Both the position numbers and the translations under genes were made by a program. This document shows, piece after piece, positions 20,636-30,739 of a stretch of DNA of 64,000 nt; position 1 is the first letter of the stretch; every line of letters starts with the position of its first letter. A model generated the notes under the pieces. The model ran no database searches. It worked only from the letters and a program-made list of their open reading frames with translations, and was not told the DNA's origin. The stretch comes from Nansenia antarctica (taxonomy: Eukaryota > Chordata > Actinopteri > Argentiniformes > Microstomatidae). Location: NCBI GenBank assembly GCA_963989245.1, contig OZ022345.1:29703112-29767111 (forward strand), given 5' to 3'.

Positions 20636-23600
20636 ATGGCTATTTCCGTACCCTTACCTACACCGTTCATGCCTGTGCCAGGCGAACCTGCTATTTCTTT
20701 TCCTACTTGGTTGAGAATGTTTGAAAATTACATGCTCGTAATTGATGCTACCGGAGAAAAATGGCCGGAGGAAAGAAAGCGCGCGGTTCTTCTCCATGCA
20801 CTTGGGACCGAAGGACAAAGACTGTTCTACACTCTAAAGGATACGGGTGTTACCTACACTTCTGCCGTGGATGGACTGAAAAAGTACTTTGTCCCTAAGG
20901 TGAATGTGATTGCTGAGCGTCACAAATTTCGACAGAGAGCTCAGGGTCCTGACGAGACGGTTAATCAGTTCCTTGCTTCATTACGCGAGCTAGCTGCAGC
21001 TTGTGAATTTGGTGCCATGGAGGAACAAATGATTCGTGATCAACTGATTGAGCGTGTTGCTAATACACGCATACGAGACAGACTTTTGCTTGAATCGGAC
21101 TTGTCTCTGGACAAAGCTACTTCAATGGCCTTACAAATCGAGGCTGGACTACGGAACTCCAACGTTCTCTCTGGAGCTACAGCTTCGGTGAGAGCCATCG
21201 AGAAACAGCCGACGAGGAGGAGGTTCGACAAGGGCAAGAAGAAAGCTCCGACGACGACTGCACCTGCCACGGTCTACAGCCAGCCAGCTACAACTGGGAA
21301 TCAGCGCGCCTGCTTCCGATGCGGATCCACAGGACACTTAGCTAACAAGCCTACATGCCCGGCGGTTAAGGTGACTTGCAATACATGCGGAAAAGTTGGA
21401 CATTTTTCCAAGGTGTGTAGATCGGCTCAAAAAGAGGTGCGTGAGGTAGTGGTGAATGACGTTACTGTGCTTTACATGCAGGGGGCCGTCGTGAATGATA
21501 AAATTATGTGTACTGTACGAGTTGATGCAAATTATCATTCCCATGATGTTGAGCTGATAGTGGATACAGGCTCATCTGTTTCTATTATTCCAGAGAGTAC
21601 TTACCAGACACTTTTCCATACATGTGTCCTTGCTGAGCCTACAGTGAATCTGCTTACTTACTCCAGAGAGAAAATTCCTGTTAAAGGTTGCATGCATGCT
21701 ACAGTTGTTCATAATGGACATTCAGTTACAGGTTCATTGATAGTGGTTGAATCAGGAAATGCATTGCTGGGACTAGATTTATTTGTAGCATTGCAGATGT
21801 GCATTGAGGGTAACAAAATTATTACTGTTAGCTCTGCTAGCTCTCCTACTGTGCTCCGAGCACCTACTGTACAGAGTACCACTCCACAGACCGAACCAGA
21901 GGTTCTAGTACAGGAGTTAGGGTGTGCAAAAGGTTTTATGCACAAAATACAGGTTAAACCAGATGCTGTGCCAGTACAGCAGAAACTGAGGAGGCTTCCG
22001 TTCTCAGTGAGGCAGGCTGTGACCGATGAGCTCGCAGATCTACAGGAAAAAGGCGTTATAGAACGTATAGACGCATCTCCATGGGTTTCCCCTATAGTTG
22101 TGACCCAGAGAAAGGGGGGAGGAAAGCCTCGCCTGTGTGTTGACCTCAGAGAACCTAATAAGGCAATCATCAGTGACTGTCATCCCTTACCGCACAGGGA
22201 TGAACTGTTCGCTGAGCTCCGTGGAGCCACAGTCTTTTCTACTATAGACTTAGCCTCTGCTTATCACCAGTTGCCATTGCATCCAGATAGCCGTGATTTA
22301 ACTGCGTTTATCACGCATGAGGGTCTCTTTCGTTTCTGCCGAGTGCCATTTGGCCTCGCTTCTGCTCCTTCAGCTTTTCAGAAAATGATGTCGACTGTAC
22401 TGACAGGCCTGCCAGGCGTACAGGCCTACCTGGATGATGTGATTTGCTACGGCGTCACACAGCAGGATCACGATGTCAGCCTACAGAGAGTGCTACATGC
22501 TCTAAATGAAGTGGGACTTAAACTGAACATGCACAAGTGTAAGTTCAACCAGAAAGCTCTGCGCTTCCTGGGCCACACTGTGTCCAAAGATGGTCTTCAT
22601 CCTGACCAAGACGGGGTCAGTGCTGTGGCGAACGCGCCTGCCCCGCACGACACATCCTCCCTGCGGTCCTTCCTAGGACTTGCATCGTGGTATAGTAAAT
22701 TCATACCTGACTTCTCTACTGTGGTGGAACCGCTACGTGCTACACTCAGGGAATCTACTGACACTAAGTTTGAATGGACAGCGGATGCAGAGTCCAGTTT
22801 TACTGAGGTTAAGAGACTGATTACTGAGAGTCCTACCTTAGCATTATATGATCCTGAGTTACCTACTTATGTCACTACCGATGCTTCTAACTATGGATTG
22901 GGGGCTGTAATGAGCCAGATTCACCCAGACAATACAGAGAGAACCATAGCTTTTGCGTCCAGGACACTTTCTCCTGCAGAGAGAAAGTACTCTACCGTCG
23001 AGCGTGAGGCGCTGGCATGCGTTTGGGCGGTGGAAAGGTGGAGAACCTACCTGTGGGGACATCGTTTTGTCCTACGCACAGACCACCAAGCGTTGACAAC
23101 CCTACTCACTTCCAGGGGTACGGGTCGCGCAGGTCTGAGAATAGCGAGATGGTCTGCACGTCTACTATGCTTTACTTATGATGTCACTTACCATCCAGGG
23201 AAACGTAATGTGACTGCTGACTGCTTGTCCAGACTCCCTCTGCCTTCAACAGGAGAGGTGGAGGAGGAGCCAGACATGGTGACTACAGTGTTTAGTCGTG
23301 AAGAAAACCCTTCCTTCCTGGTCTCTGACAACGGATGTCAGTTTACCTCCCATGCTTTTGCAAGCTTTCTGGGAGAGAGAGAGATAAAGCACCTGCGTTC
23401 CAGTGTTTATTATCCAAGAGCCAACGGGGCTATTGAGAGATTTAATCGAGTTCTCAAAGAGTGTATTCAGACGGCTGAGAGAATGCACAAGCCATGGAAA
23501 CATGCAGTAACAGAGTTCTTACTGAACTATCGCGCTACGCCGCATGCTACTACAGGAGCTACTCCCTTTGAGTTGCTGAGGAACAGAAAGATGCGTACAA

Positions 23601-24040
23601 AACTAAATGTCCTCCCTGTCTCACACCAAATTAAGTCACATGAGAAAGTGCAGGAGACAGTGAGACGCAAGCAACAGGAGAGTAAGGAGTACACAGACAG
23701 AATGAGGGGAGCGAAAGTGCCCATGTTCCAAGTGAATGACACCGTACGTGTCTGCAGACCGGAGCATGTAAAAAAGGGATCATCAAGATTCACAGAACCG
23801 CTGACAGTAGTTAGTAAAGCAGGACAGAATACATACCTGCTCAGTGATGGTCGAAAATGGAATGCATCCAAGCTTACACGCTTCCCCAAGGATGCTCTGT
23901 CTGGCACCAGTGGTGAAAAGGAGATTGAGCTAGAGGAGTTCATGGTGCCCGAGACAGAGAATGTGTTTAATGAACCAGGTCCAAGAAGGAACCTTAGAGT
24001 CAGAAACCCACCTAGGTGGCTGGTAGACTTAGTGCCGTAG
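20636..24040 (+). CDS. gag-pol: Gypsy Gag-Pol polyprotein lacking the integrase N-terminal half
   Basis: 1134 codons from the ATG at 20636, chosen because it follows the primer site and starts the conserved Gag leader (MAISVPLP...). Order: Gag capsid-like region (about 1-190); two CCHC knuckles (CFRCGSTGH and CNTCGKVGH, about 224-260); aspartic protease IVDTGSS (about 307); reverse transcriptase with DLASAYHQL and YLDDV (about 598); RNase H (TTDASNYGLG near 748, TDHQAL, KRNVTADCLSR). After a short linker the frame jumps into the integrase core at VSDNGCQF (about 897), with the Glu in AIERFNR (935), and a C-terminal basic domain. The HHCC zinc domain and first catalytic Asp are absent, so integration must come from a helper. 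No frameshift or stop is present. Confidence 0.92.
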   Translation: MAISVPLPTPFMPVPGEPAISFPTWLRMFENYMLVIDATGEKWPEERKRAVLLHALGTEGQRLFYTLKDTGVTYTSAVDGLKKYFVPKVNVIAERHKFRQRAQGPDETVNQFLASLRELAAACEFGAMEEQMIRDQLIERVANTRIRDRLLLESDLSLDKATSMALQIEAGLRNSNVLSGATASVRAIEKQPTRRRFDKGKKKAPTTTAPATVYSQPATTGNQRACFRCGSTGHLANKPTCPAVKVTCNTCGKVGHFSKVCRSAQKEVREVVVNDVTVLYMQGAVVNDKIMCTVRVDANYHSHDVELIVDTGSSVSIIPESTYQTLFHTCVLAEPTVNLLTYSREKIPVKGCMHATVVHNGHSVTGSLIVVESGNALLGLDLFVALQMCIEGNKIITVSSASSPTVLRAPTVQSTTPQTEPEVLVQELGCAKGFMHKIQVKPDAVPVQQKLRRLPFSVRQAVTDELADLQEKGVIERIDASPWVSPIVVTQRKGGGKPRLCVDLREPNKAIISDCHPLPHRDELFAELRGATVFSTIDLASAYHQLPLHPDSRDLTAFITHEGLFRFCRVPFGLASAPSAFQKMMSTVLTGLPGVQAYLDDVICYGVTQQDHDVSLQRVLHALNEVGLKLNMHKCKFNQKALRFLGHTVSKDGLHPDQDGVSAVANAPAPHDTSSLRSFLGLASWYSKFIPDFSTVVEPLRATLRESTDTKFEWTADAESSFTEVKRLITESPTLALYDPELPTYVTTDASNYGLGAVMSQIHPDNTERTIAFASRTLSPAERKYSTVEREALACVWAVERWRTYLWGHRFVLRTDHQALTTLLTSRGTGRAGLRIARWSARLLCFTYDVTYHPGKRNVTADCLSRLPLPSTGEVEEEPDMVTTVFSREENPSFLVSDNGCQFTSHAFASFLGEREIKHLRSSVYYPRANGAIERFNRVLKECIQTAERMHKPWKHAVTEFLLNYRATPHATTGATPFELLRNRKMRTKLNVLPVSHQIKSHEKVQETVRRKQQESKEYTDRMRGAKVPMFQVNDTVRVCRPEHVKKGSSRFTEPLTVVSKAGQNTYLLSDGRKWNASKLTRFPKDALSGTSGEKEIELEEFMVPETENVFNEPGPRRNLRVRNPPRWLVDLVP

Positions 24041-24285
24041 AGAACGTACTAAAAGGGTAGGATAGAACACGGTTCTAACTTAGTACAAAAAGGTCCTACA
24101 ATGCAATGACAAAAGTGAATGTTCATTTCATGTTTCACTGTCATAAACTGTTTATTGTTGTTATTCATTCTGCTGATTCATTCATTTTCATTTCCTTAGT
24201 TTTCATTTTATTTCAATTGTACTGACACCAGTCTACAGAATATTGCATTATTTGAGTAATGTAATTCCTTTAAGAAAGGGGGAAA

Positions 24286-24468
24286 TGTTGTGTCCTGTTT
24301 ATACCGCCAGTGGGCGCTAGTATGCTAGTGATGTATGCAGTGACGGAAGTGATGTATGCACTTACGGATGTCGAGAAGGGGAGTTGAATAAACGTGCGAA
24401 GGGAACAGCAGCTGCGTGTCTCCCGGTCTCATTCTTTCCTAACTACTTTCTTACTACAGAATACCACA
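24286..24468 (+). repeat. 3' LTR of the Gypsy element
   Basis: 183 bp, one mismatch by eye against the 5' copy, followed by the AAAGT target duplication. Confidence 0.93.
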
Positions 24469-24473
24469 AAAGT

Positions 24474-24560
24474 GTGTCAGAAGAGGGATTTGAACCACCG
24501 TCTTAAAATGAAAAATTAATACCATGGCAGCAGTCAATACCACTATGCCATCGTGATGAT
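24474..24560 (-). repeat. tRNA-like segment inside TIR element copy 1
   Basis: Reverse complement of the tRNA-like blocks at 49360-49450 and 50495-50580: GGTTCAAATCCCTCTTC corresponds to a B box and TGGCATAGTGGTATTGA to an A box. The stem pairing is poor and it recurs only within the repeat, so it is SINE-like, not a tRNA gene. Confidence 0.55.
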
Positions 24561-24988
24561 ATGACGGTATGTAGCCTGCTGCTGATATCACCACAGCAGT
24601 ACATTTATTAAAATATGAACATATAACAATAACCGGGACTAGTATGACCTACGCATTTAAACGGTCAGCAATTTCTTGCCAAACCATTTCCCTCGCCTTG
24701 TTAATTGCGGCAGTATTGCAATATTTTACATCTTATTTTTCGTGTGCTGCGCAAAAAGCAGGACCGCTGCAGAATGTAGTATCTTCATTTCGACAGTTCG
24801 ACTCTTCGGGGCTCTTTATGTCTGCGTGCACGCGCCCATATAGAGGATTTCTAAACCGGTGTTCTGTGAACACTGATAACACTCGTTCGAGGAATCACCT
24901 GAGGCTTGAATTCCAATCACGAGTTCCCTGAACGCGGCTTTTATTTTAATCGCCGATATACTAATCAACGTACGTGGAATACCCCCCA

Positions 24989-25232
24989 GGTCTGGCTCTG
25001 ATCAGGTAAGTATGAGGTTAGATAATTATAATCTATCTAAAGTAAATTATGAATTTCTTATTTATTCCTATTATGTATTTATTCTATATATTTTTAACCA
25101 CTTTCTTTGAAATATGAACTCTTATCACTCTATGAACTCTTATTACTCTATGAAATGATAAGGAAATATGATTAATTATCAAACTTTGTATAAAACATGT
25201 AGAAGCTCAGTCCAACGGTACTTCTCTTCCAG
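24989..25232. other. Intronic-looking host sequence
   Basis: Starts right after the TIR element with CTCTGATCAG|gtaagtatg, which looks like an exon end with donor; the exon's left part may have been displaced by the insertion. Otherwise AT-rich. Confidence 0.25.
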
Positions 25233-25378
25233 GTCCAGTCTGGGAAGGCTCGCCAGCCTACATCCTCACACCAACCTCTGGTGGAGTTGCGCAAGCAGGA
25301 CGCAGACAGAGTATCCAGCACAGACTCCAGACTCAAACACAAAAAACAGAAACTGCCAAAATACATTCAAACAGTACA
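25233..25378 (+). CDS. Internal exon of an unidentified host gene
   Basis: A 146-bp stretch lies between a strong acceptor (cttctcttccag) and a perfect donor (ACA|gtaagtac). Read from its first base it is open for 48 codons: VQSGKARQPTSS..., then LVELRKQDADRVSS and a basic end KHKKQKLPKYIQTVQ. The charged, low-hydrophobic composition suggests a cytosolic or nuclear protein region; no family was recognised. It may join the start exon at 18257-18292, which lies on the same strand, across an intron swollen by the TIR and Gypsy elements. Flanking exons were not found in the window, so a decayed or chance exon is possible. Confidence 0.4.
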
Positions 25379-25626
25379 GTAAGTACAGATTAATAGAGAC
25401 TGTGCTTTGTGCTCCAAAACACGACAGGACAATGCCCCTGTTCTGCTAGCTAGCTAGGCTACGTAGCTAGGTTACGTAGCTAGGTTACGTAACTAGGCTA
25501 GCTAGGTTCTCCTCAGATCAATATCCAAATATCCAAATATCCAATATCCAAATTCGGTTTATACCTCTAGCAGAACTACAAACTTTTCAGGACAGTCACA
25601 AACTGATTATTCAGTTGAATGCTACC
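25379..25626. other. Spacer with short GCTAGGTTACGTA repeats
   Basis: At 25440-25505 several copies of CTAGGCTACGTAG-like sequence occur; no gene. Confidence 0.5.
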
Positions 25627-25812
25627 TATTATGTTTGTGTTATGCTAATAAATGTAGATCCACACAGGTATACAAACTGAGCTCTGTTTACTGTCAAGTG
25701 CCATTCATTCTGACAACACACACACACAGGTCGTAAAGCTCTAACGGACGTACAGAACGTGACGTCGTACAGTGCAACAAAGTGCTGCAATGACATACTG
25801 TCGTACATAACA
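25627..25812 (-). repeat. 3' LTR of the minus-strand Gypsy element
   Basis: 186 bp; reading on the minus strand it starts TGTTATGTACGACAGTATG. It includes a short CA tract. Confidence 0.9.
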
Positions 25813-25878
25813 TTTCCCCCCCCTTTCCAAAACTCAAACAACTAAAGTAACAGTCAAACAGGAGTAGGGCCTGAAGGC

Positions 25879-27029
25879 CTATGTGTGAAATTTAGTGACA
25901 TAGTCCTGGAGGTGTGCAGGGCGAGCCCGTTCCCGCTGTGGCCTATCGACCTCCCCCCTGGGCTGTGACCCTGCGAGGAAGCCAGGGTTAGGTGGAGGAG
26001 GGTGAGGAAGAGGAACAGCAGGTAGAGGCTGAGCGGGTGGAGGCCACATAGGCAGTGGCTGCGGCGGAGCCTGGGGCGGCCTAGCTGCCCTTAGCAGTAC
26101 AGGACTCGAGGCCTTTGAGACAGTTCTATCTGTCCCTGCTGCACCGGCTGCTGGCAGCAGTGTGGCCATGGCAGGCCCAGGAGGACCAGGCACCGTCCGC
26201 AGTCGGCTGGCGTGCCAGCGGGATCTGTCGCTCAGCAGGAACGTGGCTGGCCCCAGCTGACGTGTCACCTGAAGGGGATGAGACCAGAAAGATGCCATCT
26301 TGTTATTTCGCTGGGGCCTACGGGCCCGAACCCAGTCGGACACCTTGATGGTGGTGCTCTTTACTCCACGTTTCTTGTCGAAGCGTCGCTTCATCTCCCC
26401 CTGATGTGTGGCCACTGCTGCTTGAGCAGCATCTCGAGTGCTGCCTGCTGCAGGTGTCACTGCATCCCGGGACCTGAGTCTGTTCAGTGGCAAGTCCATC
26501 TCACGGCCAAGCATGAGGGATGCTGGAGAGGTCTGCGTTGTTGCATGCTGACTAGCTCTGTAGTGCAACAGTGTTTGGTTGAGTGCGGCCTGGAATGTGC
26601 ACCCCTGGAACAAATGTGCTCGGATCCCATTTTTAAGGCTTTGGTTGAAACGTTCCACCCCCCCGTTGGCCTGAGGGTGGAAGTATGCCGTGCGGATGTG
26701 CTTAAACCCCTTGGTGCAGAGGAAGTCCGAGAACTCTGCTGAGATGAACTGGGGCCCATTATCTGTGGTGATGGTGAGTGGCAGACCCCATCTAGCAAAC
26801 AGGCCATCCAGGATGTCAATAATGGTCTGTGTTGTGACGTATGCCACCACCAGAAAGCGTTGGTGGTGCGGGACCCCTCGGCCATGGATCTCTCCACAGA
26901 TATCAAGCTGGAGATGCTCCCATGGGCGGGGCGGCCACGGGGTAGGCTGCAGGGGTATTTAGGCTGGCAACCCACTTTTCCCGCTGAGCAGACATGGTGC
27001 ACAGTCCTTGACCATTGTTTCGATGTCAC
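25879..27029 (-). pseudogene. Gypsy integrase core and C-terminus, frameshifted
   Basis: The frame ending at 25879 contains TTDNGPQF and GGVERFN, the second Asp and the Glu of the integrase DDE core, then a basic C-terminal region and a Pro-rich tail. Upstream the reading moves into the overlapping frame 26484-27029 and then into the frame ending at 26959. The first catalytic Asp region is only partly represented. Minus strand, downstream of the protease/RNase H fragment in the same element. Confidence 0.75.
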
Positions 27030-28107
27030 GGTCGATGCCTGGCCACCACACCAGGTCGCGGCATCGTTGCTTGACCCTCACTATGCCCAAATGACCTTCG
27101 TGCGCCATGGACATGACACGCGCACGCAAGCCACTTGGGACCACAGTGCAGAGGCCCCTGGAGACACAGATGTCCCCCCAGCATGAGAGTTCGTGCCGTA
27201 CTCTAGCGAACGGGGCCAGATCCTCCGGCACCCGTGATGGCCATCCGGTACGTATGTAGGTGCGCAGGGTGGATAGCAAAGGGTCCTGTTCCGATTCCCG
27301 CTGCAGCTCCTCTAGTGACACTGCTGTCTGCAGGGGCCCATGTAACATCTGGATGAGCTCTGGCTCTGTGTCGTCATCCGGAGAGACAGTAGGGGTGGGG
27401 GCCTCGATAGACCGAGAGAGGAGGTCGGCCACTACGTTGTCCCTCCCCGGGGTGAACCTGAGCTGGTAGTCATACTGCCTGAGCCGCTCCCCCCACCTGT
27501 GCAAACGGAGAGGCCTGTGCCCACTGCCTGAGGCTGACAGCAGTGTGGTCAGGGCCTGGTGGTCTGTACGGAGGGTGAACCGCCGGCCGTATAGATAGAG
27601 GTGCCTCCTCTCACATGCCCAGACACAGGCTAGAGCTTCGCGTTCGCCGACTGAATACCTCTGTTCGGTGGGGCTAAGAGCCCTGGAGGCAAAGGCAACT
27701 GGCCGCTCGACGCCGTCCTGAACCTGTGAGAGCACGGCACCCACCGCCCCGGCTGAGGTGTCACAGGTGACGAGGGTAGGGCTGGACGGGTCAAAGTGGG
27801 CCAGGATGGGGGTTGTGGTGAGCTGGATCTTCAGCGAGTGGAACGCCCTTGAGCATGCTGCAGTCCACTTCCATTTGTTGTAGGTGCTGAGATTGAGAAG
27901 AGACGCAGCCGCGCCTGTATCCAGTAACAAGGGAAGGCTGACCTCACCCAGCTGCACTGTGCATGTTTTAAAGCTCACATGGTTTGTAGACACAGTTCTA
28001 ATTTCAGTATGGCCGCTGCGAGTTGAGCGGGGTCTGGACTGTGGGGGATGAGCCGCAGGAGCAGACCTGCACACTTTAGCAAAATGGTTGCAAAATGAAC
28101 CACGCAT
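26959..28107 (-). pseudogene. Gypsy protease-RNase H-integrase zinc fragment, RT deleted
   Basis: 382 codons. Begins in the rear of a zinc knuckle (CNHFAKVCRS), then the protease active site LLLDTGAAASLLNLSTY. Directly after it KWKWTAACSRAF belongs to the connection before RNase H, so the whole reverse transcriptase is gone. RNase H follows (TCDTSAGAVGAVLSQ, TDHQALTTLL, RDNVVADLLSR), then the integrase zinc module (HEGHLGIVRVKQR, CAPC). Confidence 0.85.
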
Positions 28108-28726
28108 CTGTGTCCTCTTGACTGTCCTGGTAGGCAGGCTGAAGCTGTTGCGTGAGTGAGGCCGTGGGGGCGGAGTCGGAGCGTGAGCTGGCAGTCAGCA
28201 TGCTAGTAAACTGTAACGCTGATTCTACTTGCATGGCTTTAGCTAGAGCATCATCTAGTGTTAGCTCATCTGGCTCCAAAAGTAATTTCTCCTTGATTTT
28301 CTCACACAATGTCCCTTCAATAAGCTGATCCCGTACAATTTGATCGTGAATCACCCCGTAGTTGCATTTTCGCGCCAAATCCCTGAGATCGGTCACGTAG
28401 CTCAGAACAGAATCACCGGGGCGTTGAAGCCGTTTTCGTAGCTTGTACCGCCGGAGACGCACCCGTTGTTTGCCGGCAAAGTGATTAGTGAGGAGAGCGA
28501 CAGCTTCCTCGTAGATCTCAGCGCAGCCGAGGGCTCGGAATATCCTCTGACCCTCCGTACCGAGACAGTGACGGAGCAGCGCCATTTTCCGCTTGTCAGA
28601 AATTTCTGTGAAGTCCATGGCTTCTAGGTAGACAGTAAAGTCATCCAGCCATCCTACCCACGGAATCGGAGGCTCGCCGGGCAGAGACAAGAAAGGTGCC
28701 GGTGGTGGCAAGGTAAATTCAGCCAT
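28076..28726 (-). pseudogene. Gypsy Gag, truncated in the knuckle region
   Basis: From the ATG at 28726 (overlapping the primer site, as in the 20438 element) the protein reads MAEFTLPPPAPFLSLPGEPP and continues with a capsid-like helical region, LLRHCLGTEGQRIFRAL and GDSVLSYVTDLRDLARKCNY. It runs out of frame at 28076 where the zinc knuckle begins. Similar to the Gag at 20636, consistent with one lineage. Confidence 0.82.
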
Positions 28727-28738
28727 CCTCGTCGCCAA

Positions 28739-28924
28739 TATTATGTTTGTGTTATGCTAATAAATGTAGATCCACACAGGTATACAAACTGAGCTCCGTT
28801 TACTGTCAAGTGCCATTAATTCTGACAACACACACACACAGGTCGTAAAGCTCTAACGGACGTACAGAACGTGACGTCGTAAAGTGCAACAAATGGCTGC
28901 AATGACATACTTTCGTACATAACA
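28739..28924 (-). repeat. 5' LTR of the minus-strand Gypsy element
   Basis: 186 bp, pair of 25627-25812 with about six differences by eye. Confidence 0.9.
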
Positions 28925-29337
28925 CTACCTTCCTCTTCAGATTATTATACTGAACTTTCAAGTGTTATGTTATGTTTTTCCCGATCTCCGGTCTCTCGAG
29001 CTGAGCTGTACACACGTTTACACACACGCTCGCGCCTCCCGCCACTTGATTGGCTGCTCCTGATTGGCTGCTCTACGCTAAGCAATCCTGGCTCTATCGT
29101 TGGTCACATTTATTACATGAAACAAGTCACAGTTCAAATCCCTGTTTTAATATGTATTAATGAAATTATGTTTTTTGTATCTAGTAGGTTAGAATTAATT
29201 AATTTAGTTAATAATGTATTATCCTATTTATCATGTCTGTTTAGTGTGTATGAATGTCTACTAGGCTCTATATGTCTGGGTTACACACAACCTTTTACAT
29301 TTACTTACTGGTAGATAAATATAGTTGATTCAAATAC
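28925..29337. other. Unassigned host sequence
   Basis: AT-rich with a GATTGGCTGCTC tandem pair at 29048-29072 (CCAAT-like boxes on the minus strand). No exon was recognised. Confidence 0.3.
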
Positions 29338-29540
29338 GCCTCTGCCATCAGACCTCTGCAGCTCATCCAGAACACTGCTGCCCGTCTGGTGTTCAACCTC
29401 CCCAAGTTCTCCCATGTCACCCCCCTCCTTCACACCCTTCACTGTTCTCCCAGTAGCAGCTCATCAGATTCAAGACCCTGGTGCTCGCCTACCAGGCAGC
29501 AAAGGGAACACCCCCTCCCTACATGCAAGCTACACCTTAA
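29338..29540 (+). mobile_element. L2-like LINE ORF2 fragment
   Basis: Reads RPLQLIQNTAARLVFNLPKF then SHVTPLLHTLH, the C-terminal signature of fish L2 ORF2, with a frameshift in the following part. It is about 200 bp and truncated on both sides; its last part became the seed of the 41-bp minisatellite that follows. Confidence 0.75.
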
Positions 29541-29723
29541 CTGTCCCTCCTGAAGACCTCCATCTCTTCAGGCTACACCTTAACTGTCCCTCCTGAAGAC
29601 CTCCATCTCTTCAGGCTACACCTTAACTGTCCCTCCTAAAGACCTCCATCTCTTCAGGCTACACCTTAACTGTCCCTCCTAAAGACCTCCATCTCTTCAG
29701 GCTACACCTTAACTGTCCCTCCT
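29530..29723. repeat. 41-43-bp minisatellite, left part (L2-derived)
   Basis: Repeats of TACACCTTAACTGTCCCTCC and GAAGACCTCCATCTCTTCAG, descended from L2 coding sequence. It is interrupted by the LTR element 29724-33917. Confidence 0.9.
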
Positions 29724-30028
29724 TGTGACGATCCACACTGGTACCACCAGTGGGCGCCAAACATCTATTGTCTTGTTGACCCTCTCTCTTGGTTCCTGAT
29801 GGGCACAGGTGAAGGTGATCATCCTGATTGTCCCAGGAACTTTAAGAGGGGGTCAAATTGATGGACTCGCTCTCTTCCTTGTCGACCAGCAGCCTTTTTG
29901 TTTGTTGTTACTATTTACTTTATCATTATTTCCATTTAACATCTTATTCTTTAATAAATCTCCTATTATTGTTCTCCATGTGTCGTCTCCCTTTTTGTCA
30001 CCTTGTCCTGAGCCAGGCAAGCGTAACA
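29724..30028 (+). repeat. 5' LTR of the Gmr1-like element
   Basis: 305 bp, TGTGACGATCC...GCGTAACA, with AATAAATC about 70 bp before its end. Confidence 0.93.
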
Positions 30029-30739
30029 AATTGGGTGCTCGTCCGGGAGTGAATTTGGTGAGAGCAATATTCTCTCCCTTTTCATAGTTGATATTCGGGA
30101 TTGGATTGTTGGATTTGTCCAACTCTATATTGGGAGACCCGCATGGTTATTGTTTATAGTTATTGGGTTTTGGTTGGATTGGATGTAATGTATTGTTTAG
30201 TATATTTGGTACGTTGGTTTGGGTGCTGGTGACGAGGGGGAGCTGGCCGTCCGACTGTGCTGACAAGGACGTAACTCTTGGTATTGGCTGTGATCTTCGG
30301 CTGGAGTTTGGTGAGTGCTGTGTTCTATGCAAAGCAGAGAAGGATAGGTAGGGCGGGTGGTTTAGATACCATCAGAGCTATACGTGAACCCCCGTGCTAG
30401 GAGTAGAAGCGCTTAACGCTTGTTTATTGTTTTCGTTTGTTATTGTTGGTGTGTTGAACGCGGGGGCGCCACCAGGCATTTGCTTGGTGGAAGAGTTGCA
30501 TGTGAACGCACTGAAGACTAGCTGAGTGGTTAGTCAGTCATTACTGAGTTAGATGCGGGGCAGCTCTTACGAAGTATGTTAGTTACTTTTCTGTTTTGTA
30601 TGTGTGCACAGTTACTCGCTTTAAATGGGCTGAAGATTATGGCTGATATGGGAGTAGTTTATAGGAGGAGTTTGTAATAGGAGGGGAGATTCCCGTTTGT
30701 TAGGGTTGGTTAATATTGGTTATTTGATTATATTGAGTT
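30029..30739 (+). promoter_or_regulatory. Leader of the Gmr1-like element
   Basis: Primer site at 30032-30048 followed by about 690 bp without a conserved frame. It is G/T-rich with a GAGGGGGAGC block; packaging signals would be expected here but cannot be recognised by eye. Confidence 0.6.

Larger units (their letters stand above)
20438..24468 (+). mobile_element. Ty3/Gypsy LTR retrotransposon, near-identical LTRs
   Basis: Bounded by 183-bp LTRs and the 5-bp target duplication AAAGT (20433-20437 and 24469-24473). The LTRs differ at one position by eye (gaAgtatgc versus gaTgtatgc). A primer site TGGCGACGAGGATGG starts at 20625 and overlaps the start codon. A polypurine tract AAGAAAGGGGGAAA ends at 24285. 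One open frame fills the interior, but the first part of integrase is missing. Confidence 0.95.
18475..24988 (+). mobile_element. TIR element (Harbinger/ISL2EU-like ends), copy 1, with two insertions
   Basis: Inner sequences match, in opposite orientation, those of the copies at 42.9-50.1 and 50.2-53.9 kb: a tRNA-like segment, TCGTTCGAGGAATCACCTGA, AT microsatellites, and blocks next to ACAGTTCCTCAAGTGTC. The ends GGGAGCCGATTCCTAGAAGG and (reverse complement) GGGGGGTATTCCACGTACG form imperfect inverted repeats and share CGGCGAT. It carries no recognisable transposase. A LINE fragment (about 18600-19440) and a Gypsy element (20438-24468) interrupt it. Limits are good to about 10 bp; no convincing target duplication was seen, so the superfamily is uncertain. 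Confidence 0.6.
25627..28924 (-). mobile_element. Defective minus-strand Ty3/Gypsy element
   Basis: Two 186-bp LTRs (25627-25812 and 28739-28924) and the 5-bp target duplication CTACC (25622-25626 and 28925-28929) bound it. On the minus strand the primer site TTGGCGACGAGGATGGCT follows the LTR, and a polypurine tract (about 25813-25832) precedes the other LTR. The LTRs differ at several positions by eye (about six), so it is older than the plus-strand element at 20438, which shares the primer-site sequence and Gag style. Reverse transcriptase is deleted, and the remaining frames are broken. Confidence 0.93.
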
